A stretch of 64,000 nt of DNA from JBLZUR01 sp048565625 (GCF_048565625.1 NZ_JBLZUR010000002.1:3345992-3409991), one strand, 5' to 3'; shown: positions 17,567-26,681, counted from the stretch's first letter. Numbers and translations: made by a program. The notes: generated by a model not told the origin, from the letters alone.

Positions 17567-17659
17567 ATGGTTGTCGCTGATTCTCAACTGGTGCTCGCAA
17601 TCGCGGCGTGCCTTGTCGCGATTTCGAAGCTGATCTGGTCTATCCGCCGCAAGCCGTGA
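17567..17659 (+). CDS. 30-residue single-pass membrane peptide
   Basis: Starts at an ATG preceded by GGAGAGG. The sequence is MVVADSQLVLAIAACLVAIS followed by KLIWSIRRKP: one hydrophobic helix with a positively charged tail. Such very short membrane proteins recur in sphingomonad islands, and function is unknown. It converges on the thermonuclease gene, ending 4 bases away. Confidence 0.55.
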   Translation: MVVADSQLVLAIAACLVAISKLIWSIRRKP

Positions 17660-17663
17660 GGGT

Positions 17664-18134
17664 TCAGCACCAGGGACGGCGGCGGCCTTCCCATGTGCGC
17701 GCGAGACCCTCAGCTACAAGCTGATCGCCAAGGGAGTGCCCGCTTCGCACCAGCACGCGGAGCTTGCGGCCGTAGCGATCGGTATCACGATCGAGCACCT
17801 CTAGATTAAATGGCCCCTCGTTGACGAGTTGGGCCAGCCGTTCGGTCGCGCGTTTTCCAAGCTTCGCTTCATAGTCACATCTCGGGGGATGCGTCTCAGG
17901 GGCGTCGATGTCGGCGACGCGGATCTTCTCGCCGTCTACCCAGATGGTATCCCCGTCCACGACGCAGTTGGTACCCCCGCCAGTGTGGCAGATGGAAAAG
18001 CGGCGTTGGGGAACAGGGTCCGTTGGAGCCGTGGACGAGGTCACGGTTGCTGGCTGCCGCGGCAGCAAGATACCAGCGGCTGAACCCAGAACACCCGCGC
18101 CCAGCAGCACCGCTGCGACGAGCTTCATCCCCAT
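17664..18134 (-). CDS. Secreted thermonuclease (SNase-like)
   Basis: A 156-residue protein. An N-terminal hydrophobic segment (MGMKLVAAVLLGAGVLGSAA) acts as a signal peptide or anchor. The SNase fold follows, with VVDGDTIWVDGEKIRVADID and the catalytic-site region APET, then DRYGRKLRVL. Calcium-dependent cleavage of DNA or RNA outside the cytoplasm is the family activity. Many such proteins sit on plasmids and integrative elements, as here. Start choice between M1 and M3 is open. Confidence 0.85.
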   Translation of the reverse strand: MGMKLVAAVLLGAGVLGSAAGILLPRQPATVTSSTAPTDPVPQRRFSICHTGGGTNCVVDGDTIWVDGEKIRVADIDAPETHPPRCDYEAKLGKRATERLAQLVNEGPFNLEVLDRDTDRYGRKLRVLVRSGHSLGDQLVAEGLARTWEGRRRPWC

Positions 18135-18223
18135 GACAACTGCCCTAATGCCCTGCTTTTAAGCTGCTATGGCCGCCCTGATGCTCTCAGGCCAGAGTGC
18201 GCGCCGGTCGCAAGCGAGGTCAG

Positions 18224-18871
18224 CTATGCGAGTGCGAGCCCTTCTAGAGGCGGAGCCTTGCGCTTGACCCAAAGCTCGTTCGTCCGGGTCATCTCGATCA
18301 ACTCGTCAGGAAAACAGCGGTTCTGAAAGTCGAGTGCTTCGTCGAAGCTGCCGTTGAGCCACTGGTCGTACTCGTCGGCGTGAAGCAGGACCGGCATGCG
18401 ATCGTGGACAGGCCGGATGGCCTCGTTGCAGTCGGTCATCACACCCGAATAGACCGGACCCCATTCGTCACTGATGCGCCAGAGTCCGGCCCAGGCGAAA
18501 AGCGGCTGATCCTTCACAGTGAACCAGGTGCGGGTTTTTGCACCCTTCGGCCCCTCGGCCTCAGCGAAGCCCGTCAGCGGGATCAGGCATCGCCATTGCG
18601 GCTTGCGAGCAAGACCGACCCACATCGGCTTGGTGAGGTCAGCGATGTTGTTGACGGGCTTCAGCTTGGCCGTGGGTGACATCCCCTTCAGTCGAAGCGG
18701 GAAGCCCCAGACCATCGACTGCATGACCCTCGCGCCGACATGCTCCCGCACCACCATTCCCGGGGTGCCCGGATAGACCTCGTCGACGGCATTGGATGCG
18801 ACCGGGTTCTCGATGCGGAAATGCGCCGCCACCTCTGCCGCACTCCGACGCATGGTGTAGAGATTGCACAC
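18224..18871 (-). CDS. SOS-response-associated peptidase (YedK/HMCES family)
   Basis: A 215-residue SRAP domain protein. The catalytic Cys2 directly follows Met1 (MCNLYTM) and forms a thiazolidine crosslink with abasic sites in single-stranded DNA. An Asn-rich site is VNNIAD, the Glu site is in GFAEAEG, and the conserved His is in RPVHDRMPVLL. It protects abasic sites and is typical cargo of plasmids and islands. The GFAEAEG version of the Glu motif differs from the usual GFYEW. Confidence 0.88.
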   Translation of the reverse strand: MCNLYTMRRSAAEVAAHFRIENPVASNAVDEVYPGTPGMVVREHVGARVMQSMVWGFPLRLKGMSPTAKLKPVNNIADLTKPMWVGLARKPQWRCLIPLTGFAEAEGPKGAKTRTWFTVKDQPLFAWAGLWRISDEWGPVYSGVMTDCNEAIRPVHDRMPVLLHADEYDQWLNGSFDEALDFQNRCFPDELIEMTRTNELWVKRKAPPLEGLALA

Positions 18872-18957
18872 CCGGGAAGCTTAGCACGCGCGCACGGCAG
18901 GGCCAGCACTAGCGCAAACTGATGAGGCGTTCACGGCAGCCGAGCGTTCCCAATCCC

Positions 18958-19518
18958 ATGGCGCGTGCGCAGAAGCTCAAGGTCTACCGAACGCCGATTG
19001 GCTTCCACGATGCCTATGTGGCGGCGCCAAGTCAGAAGGCGGCGCTGGAAGCCTGGGGCAGCGACGCAAACCTGTTCACGCGAGGCGTCGCTGAACTCGT
19101 CAGCGACGAGGCGCTCACCAAGGAGCCGCTTGCGTCTCCCGGCAAGGTCATCAAGCGTCTGCGCGGCACCGCCGACGAACAGAATGCGGCACTTCGCTCC
19201 GGCAGGGACGGGGGCCGGTCAAGGACAAAGAAGCGCGGTGACGACCCGGAGGAACCTCCTACGGAGCGGAAGGCAAAGCCAAAGCCGCGCCCCTCGCGCG
19301 CTGCTCTCGACGAGGCTGAGCAGGCGCTGGATGCGCTCCTCAAGGCGCAGCGTCGTGAGGATGCCGATCTACTTGAACGACAGCGTGCGTTCGATCTTGA
19401 ACGAAAGCGGATCACGCAGGAACATGAGCGCGCCCGAAAGACCGCCGAGAAGCACGTCGAGACAGCCCGCAAGGCGCACTCCGCTGCCCTTGATCGCTGG
19501 CTCGAAGATCAGGGCTGA
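18958..19518 (+). CDS. Hypothetical island protein with a long C-terminal coiled coil
   Basis: A 186-residue protein from MARAQKLKVYRTPIGFHDAY. The N-terminal half is a compact domain (about 1-75) ending in GKVIKRLRG. A basic Lys/Arg/Pro linker follows, then a long Glu/Arg/Ala heptad region (about 115-186) that should form a coiled coil. The start at 18958 fits conserved relatives better than the ATG at 18922. No enzymatic motif is seen. Its tail converges and overlaps by 10 bases with the alkB frame. Confidence 0.6.
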   Translation: MARAQKLKVYRTPIGFHDAYVAAPSQKAALEAWGSDANLFTRGVAELVSDEALTKEPLASPGKVIKRLRGTADEQNAALRSGRDGGRSRTKKRGDDPEEPPTERKAKPKPRPSRAALDEAEQALDALLKAQRREDADLLERQRAFDLERKRITQEHERARKTAEKHVETARKAHSAALDRWLEDQG

Positions 19519-20103
19519 AGGGACGCAGCGCGCAAGATCGAGCGACCCTTCTCCGACGGTGTGCGGAACGTGATCGACCAGCGCGTGCGGTCCATCTCGA
19601 CGATGCTGTGCTCCCAGACATGCCGGGCTTCGCCCGACAGGTGATAGGCACCGCGCGGCTCCAGCGGGAGCGACGCGCGCAGCCAGCGGTTGCCGTCCCG
19701 CCTTGCGGAACCGGAGCACTGCCGGTGCCCCAAGCGACAGACCGACGACATGTTCGTAGATCGGCCGATCGCGATGCCAGCCGATCCCCGCGCCCACATC
19801 GTAGCGTAGAAGGAGCGCCTGGATCAGGGCCTCGGCCGGAAGATCGGCAAATGAGGCGGCGCGATCGCGGACCTCGATCAGCCAGTCCGGCATGGGTGCG
19901 GCACGGGCAAGCTCGCCAGACTGGAAGTCGTATCTCCAACCGAAGCTGTGCGTCAGGCGCTTACCCGTCCACTTCTGGAACGCGAAAGGTTGAAGATCCT
20001 GAGCATCGATCGCACCGATGAGCTCAGCTTCCTCTCTCGCGGACACGAGGTCCCCGCGCGAGGTGAGCCCAGGAAGAACAGGAGCATCGAACAGGTCCAG
20101 CAT
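19509..20103 (-). pseudogene. AlkB-like 2-oxoglutarate dioxygenase with one frameshift
   Basis: The 5' part (from 20103) reads MLDLFDAPVLPGL... to GIGWHRDRPIYEHVVGLSLG with HxD iron ligands, then LRFRK. Around 19700 one extra base in a G-rich stretch shifts the frame. Continuing in the next frame gives RDGNRWLRASLPLEPRGAYHL and WEHSIVEMDRTRWSITFRT, which holds the distal His (HSI) and the 2-oxoglutarate Arg, ending at 19509. The intact protein would be about 198 residues and would demethylate alkylated bases. Either the gene is recently inactivated or the assembly has a miscounted base. Confidence 0.72.
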
Positions 20104-20230
20104 GTCACCTCATTTGAGCAGAGGACGTGGTCAGAGCAACGTCAGCTGCTTCGGATCTGTCATCGCCTCCAAATGCGCCCGGTCAGGCTTGCGGTCCGGG
20201 ATCAGAACGCAAAAGCTCGTCCCCGGGGAT

Positions 20231-20611
20231 TCACCCGCGTGCCTGCCTCACCAGGCGGCGGCGCTCCCGATCATCCTTGGCGCGTTCCCATTCTGATGCA
20301 TCCACACCGCGCGGCGCTGGAAGCGTTCTCCTCACCAGCCTGGGACGCGGCGGCAGCGGGTCAGTGTCGGGCGGAGGTGGACCGATGTACCAATGGACCT
20401 TTGGTGCTCGATTGCCACAGCCCCCTGAGGACAACTGGCACCGAAGCTTCCGCGCGAAGTCAGGCCATGAATCATCCCAGCCCTTCCTCGAGAAGTACAG
20501 AGCGAGGTCGCTGACGCTGAACTTGGCCACTCTTCCGCAAGCCCGGCATTCGGCGTGGATGTGACCGCCCTTAGAGACGAGCTCGCGTAGGTTCCGGATA
20601 GGCCCGACCAC
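20231..20611 (-). CDS. Zinc-ribbon-like hypothetical protein
   Basis: A 126-residue protein with a CRAC pair near residue 22 and a CQLSSGGC pair near 60, spaced as in a zinc ribbon. The C-terminal third is basic and Pro/Arg rich (PPRPRLVRR, RERRRLVRQARG), suggestive of nucleic-acid binding. The start is GTG at 20611, because a stop lies immediately upstream in frame; no good ribosome site is visible. Island-type gene of unknown role. Confidence 0.55.
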   Translation of the reverse strand: MVGPIRNLRELVSKGGHIHAECRACGRVAKFSVSDLALYFSRKGWDDSWPDFARKLRCQLSSGGCGNRAPKVHWYIGPPPPDTDPLPPRPRLVRRTLPAPRGVDASEWERAKDDRERRRLVRQARG

Positions 20612-20617
20612 GACCCA

Positions 20618-20803
20618 TCAGAGCGGCAGCTGACGCTGAGCCGCGTCGTCCGTCGCCGACGTCTCGAGCTTCGTCAAAACCACGCTCGCCAGCAACTCTG
20701 CGCATGATCGCCGCGTCGTACGATCTGGCTGAACCAGAGCATGGCGCAGCCATACGGGTGCGTCGGTCAAAGCGTCGGCGAGGCGGTGAGCATCGATGGT
20801 CAT
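20618..20803 (-). CDS. Small DUF6771-like protein
   Basis: 61 residues from MTIDAHRLADALTDAPVWLR, with GGAG about 8 bases upstream of the ATG. The motif of an N-terminal helix with AL..AP.WLR..L....RRSCAELLA matches the small helical DUF6771 type seen in sphingomonads. It precedes the zinc-ribbon gene by 6 bases, so they form an operon. Confidence 0.6.
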   Translation of the reverse strand: MTIDAHRLADALTDAPVWLRHALVQPDRTTRRSCAELLASVVLTKLETSATDDAAQRQLPL

Positions 20804-21506
20804 GAGCGAATCTCCATACCCGCAAGGGATAGAACGTAACGGGAACATGGCTCAAGTGCGTTCGTGCTCCTTGAATGGTCCGCTTCATTTGCTCATCCGG
20901 AGAAAGTCCGCTCATAAGGTACGTTAGGCTCCGCTCATGGTGGAGGGTGGCGTTCTGCGACGACCTTACACGAGCAGATCGGGGGCAACTCAGGCTTCGC
21001 GCTGGCGGCCCTCGGCGGGGTTCACTACTGTCACGAGTGAACATGCGACTACGGCATGCGGTGCGAGGCCTTTCCAGCCGTGGGTCCCAAGTGCGACGTT
21101 CGATCCTTAGACGATCGGATTTGCGATCGCAGGTAGAGAGGCGCCAAACGTCCCCATTGATCTACCGTCTATCATCTATGGTATGATGTATGGTACATTG
21201 CCCTGTTTCTGCTGGTTCTACCCTTTTCAAGCAGGCACATAGACCATTTATTTTCTTTCCTCCGTCTCCGCCAATTCCTTAGGGGAACCAACGGCTCAGC
21301 CCGGGTAAGTGCGAGCCTACGCCTCAGCTACCACATGCCGCGAGCGTCTACGGCCGGGAACCGGGCCTCGCAGGAGTGGAGGCCCAGTCGGCGGACACAC
21401 GGGCAGGCGGCACACCCTCTGGCGCAAGCGCTGCTGAAAGGCACCATTCGCTTTTCCCTTGTTCTCTGCCTCTGGCGTCCGTCCGCCGCACCGCTTAGCA
21501 GGGGGC
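20804..21506. other. Gap between the island and core chromosome; no supported gene
   Basis: About 700 bases. An AT-rich tract at 21165-21195 holds overlapping near-repeats (CATCTATGGTA, then GATGTATGGTA), the only low-GC patch nearby. It may mark the island edge. No RNA gene or credible protein is seen. Confidence 0.45.
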
Positions 21507-21869
21507 ATGACCACGCTTTTGCGCCGCTACGGCTTTGTCCTGGTCGTTCTGTTCTGGGCGGCCATGGTTTTCGCCTGCGTGATGGCCACCATCCCCAGCG
21601 AGCCGCAGATGCTGAGCGAGGTGCGGGACAAGTACCAGCATATCGCCGCCTTCACCGTCCTGGCGCTGACCGCCGCGATCGCATATCCGCGCACCCCGCT
21701 GCTGCGCATCGCCGAGCGGCTGTCCTTCCTCGGCGCGATGATCGAACTCGTCCAATCGATCCCCAGCCTCTACCGTGACTGCGACATCTGGGACTGGGTG
21801 GCGGATACCGGCGCGATCCTCGTGACCCTTGCGATCGTGCAAGCGGTGCGGAGCGTCCGCGCCCGCTAA
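21507..21869 (+). CDS. VanZ-like membrane protein
   Basis: A 120-residue inner-membrane protein, start at ATG 21507 after AGGGGG. Hydrophobic helices occupy about 8-27, 45-62, 68-85 and 98-115. The core KYQHIAAFTVLALTAAIAYP is the VanZ signature, Asp/Lys plus His in the second helix. The family is widespread with poorly defined function; relatives affect resistance to teicoplanin. It is followed 51 bases later by sthA. Confidence 0.75.
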   Translation: MTTLLRRYGFVLVVLFWAAMVFACVMATIPSEPQMLSEVRDKYQHIAAFTVLALTAAIAYPRTPLLRIAERLSFLGAMIELVQSIPSLYRDCDIWDWVADTGAILVTLAIVQAVRSVRAR

Positions 21870-21920
21870 GCGGAACCGATGCCCGGCTCGCACGCTCGTG
21901 CCCGCGAAGGGGAGCGGGCG

Positions 21921-23314
21921 ATGGAACGGCAATACGACCTGATCGTGATCGGCAGCGGCCCGGCCGGACGCCGCGCCGCGATCCAGGCGGCGAAGCTCGA
22001 CAAGTCGGTGCTGGTGGTCGAGCGCGGGCGGGAGGTCGGTGGTGTCTCCGTCCACACCGGCACGATCCCCTCGAAGACGCTGCGCGAAACCGTCCTCAAC
22101 CTCTCCGGCTGGCGGGAGCGGGGCTTCCACGGGCGCGGCTACCGGGTCAAGCAGGACATCTCAGCCGCAGACCTGATGGCCCGCCTCCGCAAGACGCTGG
22201 AGCATGAGGTCGAGGTGCTGGAGCACCAGTTCGCCCGCAACGGCGTCAAGTCGTCATGGGGCAGGGCCGCTTCGTCGATCCGCATCAGGTCGAGATCACC
22301 TTGCAGGATGGCGAGGTCTGGACGGCGAAGGCCGACTTCATCCTCATCGCCTGCGGCACCAAGCCGTTCAGGCCGGACTACATCCCCTTCGATCTCGACA
22401 ACGTCTTTGATGGCGACGAGATTGTCGATCTCACCCGCCTACCACGCAGCCTGACCGTAATCGGCGCGGGCGTGATCGGCGTCGAATACGCCACGATCTT
22501 CAGCGCGCTCGACGTGTCGGTCACGCTGGTCGAGCCGCGCGCCACCTTCCTCGACTTCATCGACCATGAACTGATCGAGGAGTTCACCCATGAACTGCGC
22601 GACCGCAATGTCGGCCTGCGGCTCGGCGTCGAGGTGGCTGAGGTCGTTGCCGAACCCACGCGCGTCACCACCCGGCTGAAGGATGGGCGCAGCGTCACCT
22701 CCGACGCGCTCCTCTTCGCCGCCGGCCGCATGGGCGCCACCGACAGCCTCGCGCTCGACAAGGCAGGCCTCACCGCCGACCATCGCGGCCGCGTCTCGGT
22801 CGAGCCGAAGACGATGCAGACCGCCGTGCCGCACATCTATGCGGCCGGCGACGTCATCGGCTTCCCCAGCCTCGCCTCCACGTCGATGGAACAGGGCCGC
22901 CTCGCCGCCTGCCACGCCTTCGGCCTGGAGCCGCCGCCCCCGCCCGAATTCTTCCCCTACGGCATCTATTCGGTGCCGGAGATGTCGACGGTGGGGATGA
23001 GCGAGGAGGAGGTTCGCCGCCGCAACATCCCCTATGAGATCGGCATCGCCCGCTTCCGCGAAACCTCGCGCGGGCACATCATGGGCCTGAACAGCGGGCT
23101 GATGAAGATGATCTTCTCGATCAAGACCCACCGCCTGCTCGGCGTCCATATCGTCGGCGAGGGGGCGACCGAGCTGATCCACATCGGCCAGGCGGTGCTC
23201 AACCTGAAGGGCGGCATCGACTATTTCATCGAGAACACGTTCAACTATCCGACCCTGGCGGAAGCCTACAAGATCGCCGCGCTGGACGCTTGGAACCGCC
23301 TGATCCGGTCATAA
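21921..23314 (+). pseudogene. sthA: Soluble pyridine nucleotide transhydrogenase, frameshifted
   Basis: The first part (21921 to about 22250) encodes MERQYDLIVIGSGPAGRRAA, with the FAD motif GSGPAG and HTGTIPSKTLRE. A one-base deletion (AAGTCGTC where AAGGTCGTC is expected) breaks the frame. The second frame then runs from MGQGRFVDPH through the NAD motif GAGVIG to the dimerisation domain and stop at 23314. Restored length would be about 464 residues, normal for SthA. The redox-active cysteine pair of related dehydrogenases is replaced by VS in GGVSVHTG, as in this family. The rest is intact, so a sequencing error is likely. Confidence 0.78.
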
Positions 23315-23375
23315 CCGTCGCATGAACATCGACCTCTGTCGCCGGAGAGCGACCGAGATCGCCTTCAAAATCACG

Positions 23376-23460
23376 TCATGCCAGCGAAGGCTGGCATCGT
23401 TCGGAGGTGAGGCGCGACGGGTGCGGCAAAGCCAAGCGATGCCAGCCTTCGCTGGCATGA
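23376..23460. repeat. Inverted repeat of a chromosomal REP-like family
   Basis: Two perfect 24-bp arms (23376-23399 and 23437-23460) are inverted around a 37-bp centre. Each arm is itself a hairpin, GCCAGCG-AAGG-CTGGC. This architecture is typical of REP or REPIN elements lying between genes. It follows the sthA stop. Confidence 0.8.
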
Positions 23461-23500
23461 CTCGTAAAGCAACGGGCAGACTTGTTCCCGATTTGATCTT

Positions 23501-23640
23501 TTTGCTTCCAATGTAGGAAAATCTTTGCCAGCACGCGCATGGCTCTTTCGATCGTTTATCATTGTCCCTCGCGCGCACGCGTGCGCGCACAGGCGCTCGC
23601 GCGTGTTGAGGGAAGACCTTTGAGACTTTCCGCGCGACGA
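23501..23640 (+). repeat. Interspersed repeat copy A
   Basis: Shares ordered blocks with the inverted copy at 38170-38292: CTTCCAATGTAGGAAAA, TTTGCCAGCA, ATGGCTCTTT, CCTCGCGCGCACGCG and GAGACTTTCC. Spacing is similar and intervening bases vary, so it looks like a dispersed element under constraint. It contains a run of alternating CG/CA able to form an irregular hairpin. No protein is encoded. Confidence 0.65.
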
Positions 23641-23687
23641 CAGGGCGGGGTCCGCGATGCTCGCGTCGTGCTGACAACGACTCGAAC

Positions 23688-24269
23688 TTAGTTGATCCGG
23701 CGCACCGAGATGATCTTCACCGGCTTGGCGATCCACTGGTCGCGGAACTCCTCGCCGCCAACACCGGGGATGATCGGGGAGGCGAGGATCGTCTTCACCG
23801 TCGCCATCCCGCCGACGACATGGCCGAAGGCAGCGTACCCCGCATAGCTGCCCCGCGCATCCATGATCGGCAACGGTCCGACCGAGATGAAGAAGTCGCC
23901 CAGCGCCGAATCGGGGCTCCAACCATGCGCCATCGAGATGGTGCCGTCAGTGTGCTTGATCCCTGTCTCGTCCGTCCGCTCCATCTTGATCGGCTCGAAC
24001 ATCAGGCGATAGTTGCGCTGGATGCCGCCCTGGACGAAGCCGCGCTTGGGGTCGCGCTTCGACCGTGCGGCGCGATAGAACTGCCGTCCGTCGAACCGTT
24101 TCGCGTCGACATAGCGCAGGAAGTTGGCCGTGGTGATCGGCGCGCGCTTCGCCTCCAGCTCGATCACGATCGCCCCCGCACTCGTCACCATCCGAACCCG
24201 AGGCAGGGGCGCGGCAGCAGCGGTCAGGGCCAGGAAAAGCAGCGGCAAAGCGAGAAGTCTACGCATCAT
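23688..24269 (-). CDS. Periplasmic peptidyl-prolyl cis-trans isomerase (cyclophilin)
   Basis: A 193-residue protein from MMRRLLALPLLFLALTAAAA, a clear signal peptide with Ala-x-Ala cleavage near residue 20. The cyclophilin domain follows, with VIELEAKRAPITTANFLRYV, FVQGG and GHVVGGM. It would speed proline isomerisation in exported proteins. The usual active-site Arg (FHR) is in DGRQFYRAAR. It is a variant cyclophilin; a second, cytoplasmic one is encoded at 42331. Confidence 0.85.
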   Translation of the reverse strand: MMRRLLALPLLFLALTAAAAPLPRVRMVTSAGAIVIELEAKRAPITTANFLRYVDAKRFDGRQFYRAARSKRDPKRGFVQGGIQRNYRLMFEPIKMERTDETGIKHTDGTISMAHGWSPDSALGDFFISVGPLPIMDARGSYAGYAAFGHVVGGMATVKTILASPIIPGVGGEEFRDQWIAKPVKIISVRRIN

Positions 24270-24305
24270 CGCCGCTTTTAGCGCCTCACGGCAGGCCGGC
24301 AAACC

Positions 24306-24432
24306 ATCCTCCCCCGCCAGGGGGAGGTGGCATCGCGTAGCGATGACGGAGGGGGAGGGCGGCGGCTACGGCGGCTCCTCTCCTCCCCCCTCCGACGCCT
24401 TCGGCGCCACCTCCCCCCTGGCGGGGGAGGAT
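24306..24432. repeat. Inverted repeat with G/C-run arms
   Basis: ATCCTCCCCCGCCAGGGGG at the left (arm 24306-24331) is mirrored at 24406-24432 with one extra G. The interior contains further short hairpins. It is a roughly 127-bp miniature element of a type common between genes in sphingomonads, lying between the isomerase start and the glutathione-transferase stop. Confidence 0.75.
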
Positions 24433-24442
24433 CATGACGCTC

Positions 24443-25144
24443 TCACCCCCGCCCGGTCACCTCTAGCCCGCGCTGAACCGCGGGCCGCGCCAGCCCACGC
24501 TCCACCCACGCTTTCACATTGGCGAAGTCGTCGAACCCGACCAGCTCCCCCACGTCGTAGAAGCCGACCAAGTTGCGTACCCAGCCGAGCGAAGCGATGT
24601 CGGCGATCGAGTATTCACCGACGATCCAGTCACGCCCTTGCAACTGCTTGTCGAGCACGCCCAGCAGGCGCCGGCTCTCCTTCGCGTACCGGTCGCGCGG
24701 GCGCTTGTCCTCGATGTCCTTGCCCGCGAACTTCGCGAAAAAGCCGAGCTGCCCGAACATCGGCCCGACCCCGCCCATCTGGAACATCACCCACTGGATC
24801 GCCTGCCAGCGGCCGACCGGGTCGGCGGGGATGAACCGGCCGGTCTTGTCGGCGAGGTAGAGCAGGATCGCCCCGCTCTCGAACAGGCCGATCGGCTGTC
24901 CGCCCGGGCCGTTCGGATCGATGATCGCCGGGATCTTGCCATTGGGGTTCAGCGACAGGAACTCCGGCGTCCAGCTCTCGTCCTTGCCGATGTCGATCAG
25001 ATGCGGCTCGTAGGGAAGACCGGTTTCCTCCAGCATGATGCCGACCTTCACGCCATTGGGCGTGTTCAGCGAGTAGAGCTGGATGCGGTCCGGCTGCGTG
25101 GCGGGCCAGCGACGGGTGATCGGAAAGGCGGAGAGGTCGGTCAT
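24443..25144 (-). CDS. Glutathione S-transferase (YghU/YfcG-like)
   Basis: A 233-residue cytoplasmic protein. The thioredoxin-like N-domain is QLYSLNTPNGVKVGIMLEE (about 20-40), with PNGKIPAIIDP and ESGAILLYLADK. The helical C-domain has the conserved YSIADIASLGW. TPNG near the start matches the Asn/Thr active site of disulfide-bond oxidoreductase-type GSTs. The longer upstream frame is non-coding. It is divergent from the XdhC gene, 73 bases apart. Confidence 0.85.
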   Translation of the reverse strand: MTDLSAFPITRRWPATQPDRIQLYSLNTPNGVKVGIMLEETGLPYEPHLIDIGKDESWTPEFLSLNPNGKIPAIIDPNGPGGQPIGLFESGAILLYLADKTGRFIPADPVGRWQAIQWVMFQMGGVGPMFGQLGFFAKFAGKDIEDKRPRDRYAKESRRLLGVLDKQLQGRDWIVGEYSIADIASLGWVRNLVGFYDVGELVGFDDFANVKAWVERGLARPAVQRGLEVTGRG

Positions 25145-25217
25145 GGTCGCTCCTGTCAGATGCGCCGAAGATATGGGCGGCCTTTGCAAAGCGGCAATGA
25201 CGGTCCATCTCTCGCCC

Positions 25218-26138
25218 ATGTCCGACCTTTCCAGCATCATCGACGCCGCCCGGCGCTGGCGGGGGCAGCCGATGGCGCTTGCCACCGTCACCCAGACCTG
25301 GGGTTCCGCACCCCGCCCGCGTGGCAGCCATATGCTGGTCCACGCCGACGGGCGCTTGGAAGGCTCGGTCTCCGGCGGCTGCGTGGAGGGCGAGGTGCTG
25401 GCGGAGGCTGCGCGCATCATCGCCGAGGGCGGTTTCCGCCGCCTCCGCTACGGCGTCGCCGACGCCTCGGCCTGGGAGGTGGGCCTCCCCTGCGGTGGCG
25501 AGATCGAGGTGATGGTGCAGCCCGTCTCCGCCGAGGGGTTCGATCCCGCCTTGTTCGAGGAGATCGCTGCCGGTCGCGACGCCGGTGAGGCCCTGTCGCT
25601 TGCCACCGATCTCGCGACCGGCCGCACCACCGCCCGGCCGCAGGGCAACGGCGAGAGCTTCGTCAACGTCTACCTGCCGCCCCGTCGAATGCTGATCGTC
25701 GGCGCGGTGCAGATCGCCCAGTCGCTCGCCCGCATCGCCGGGGAGATCGACATGGCGGTGACGGTCATCGACCCACGCGGCCGTTTCCTGACCGAGGAGC
25801 GCTTCACCGGAACCAAGCTCGACGACCGCTGGCCGGATGAGGCGGTGGCCGCCGCCCGCCCCGACCCGGCGACCGCGGTGGTGACTCTCAGCCACGATCC
25901 CAAGATCGACGACGCCGCGCTCGCGGCTGCGCTGCGCTCGCCCGCCGGGTACATCGCTGCCTTGGGCTCCCGCCGCAGCCACGCCAAGCGGATGGAGCGG
26001 CTGACCGCCGAGGGCTTCTCCGCCGAGGATCTGGCGCGGATCGACGGGCCTGCAGGGATCGCCATCGGCGCGCTCGGCCCGGCCGAGATCGCGCTTTCCG
26101 TGGCGGCGGGCGCGGTGCAGGCGCTGTCGCGGCGCTGA
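25218..26138 (+). CDS. XdhC/CoxI family protein
   Basis: A 306-residue protein, with an N-terminal XdhC region (MALATVTQTWGSAPRPRGSH, GSVSGGCVEGEV) and a C-terminal Rossmann part (PPRRMLIVGAVQIAQSL, then GYIAALGSRRSHAKRMERL). Family members bind molybdenum cofactor and insert the sulfurated form into xanthine dehydrogenase-type enzymes. The stop overlaps the start of a MobA-like nucleotidyltransferase (TGATG), a standard pairing for cytosine-dinucleotide cofactor biosynthesis. The start could also be ATG 25197. No molybdenum enzyme is encoded nearby. Confidence 0.82.
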   Translation: MSDLSSIIDAARRWRGQPMALATVTQTWGSAPRPRGSHMLVHADGRLEGSVSGGCVEGEVLAEAARIIAEGGFRRLRYGVADASAWEVGLPCGGEIEVMVQPVSAEGFDPALFEEIAAGRDAGEALSLATDLATGRTTARPQGNGESFVNVYLPPRRMLIVGAVQIAQSLARIAGEIDMAVTVIDPRGRFLTEERFTGTKLDDRWPDEAVAAARPDPATAVVTLSHDPKIDDAALAAALRSPAGYIAALGSRRSHAKRMERLTAEGFSAEDLARIDGPAGIAIGALGPAEIALSVAAGAVQALSRR

Positions 26139-26680
26139 TGCCCAACCCGTTCGGTGACACCGTCGCCGTCCTGCTCTGCGCCGGCCTTTCCCGCCGCTAT
26201 GGCAAGGCCGACAAGCTGCTCGCCCCGCTGAGCGGTCGGCCGCTGGCGGCACACGCAGCCGCCATGCTCGCCGGGCTACCTTTTTTGAGCCGCATCGCTG
26301 TGGTCCAGGCAGGTTGGTCCGGCGTTCCGCTGCTCGGAAGCTTCGACATCGTGAAGAACCCTCGGCCAGAGGACGGTCAGGACAGCTCGCTCCGCCTCGG
26401 TCTGGCCGCTGCACTTTACCGCGAGCCGCGCGCGATCCTGGTCTGCCTCGCAGACATGCCGTTCGTCACCCCCGACCACCTCGCCGCAGTTGCGGCCCAC
26501 AACGGTGCCGCGATAAGCGGCAAGGGGCCGCCCACGCTGATCCCGGCTGACCTGGCGCGCCTCATCCTTGCCGATCCCACACGCCCCGCCCGCGATCACG
26601 TCCGCTCCGCCTCGCCGGCCGTGGTCACCGCAGATCCTCTGATCCTCAGAGACTTCGACAGGCCGGAGGACTTCGCCTGA
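26138..26680 (+). CDS. MobA/MocA-like nucleotidyltransferase
   Basis: A 180-residue enzyme. The nucleotide-binding signature is LLCAGLSRRYGKADKLL (about 12-28), and metal/substrate binding is in VCLADMPFVTPDHL. It probably transfers CMP or GMP to molybdopterin (MocA/MobA type), consistent with coupling to XdhC. The signature is LCAGLSRR rather than the classic LAGGxSxRMG. It converges on mltG, leaving 1 base between stops. Confidence 0.78.
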   Translation: MPNPFGDTVAVLLCAGLSRRYGKADKLLAPLSGRPLAAHAAAMLAGLPFLSRIAVVQAGWSGVPLLGSFDIVKNPRPEDGQDSSLRLGLAAALYREPRAILVCLADMPFVTPDHLAAVAAHNGAAISGKGPPTLIPADLARLILADPTRPARDHVRSASPAVVTADPLILRDFDRPEDFA

Positions 26681-26681
26681 C

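Noticed and set aside
24630..26414. Long minus-strand open frame antisense to XdhC and MobA-like genes
   Set aside because: A GC-rich antisense shadow with Arg/Gly/Pro-rich low-complexity translation; the opposite strand encodes clear families.
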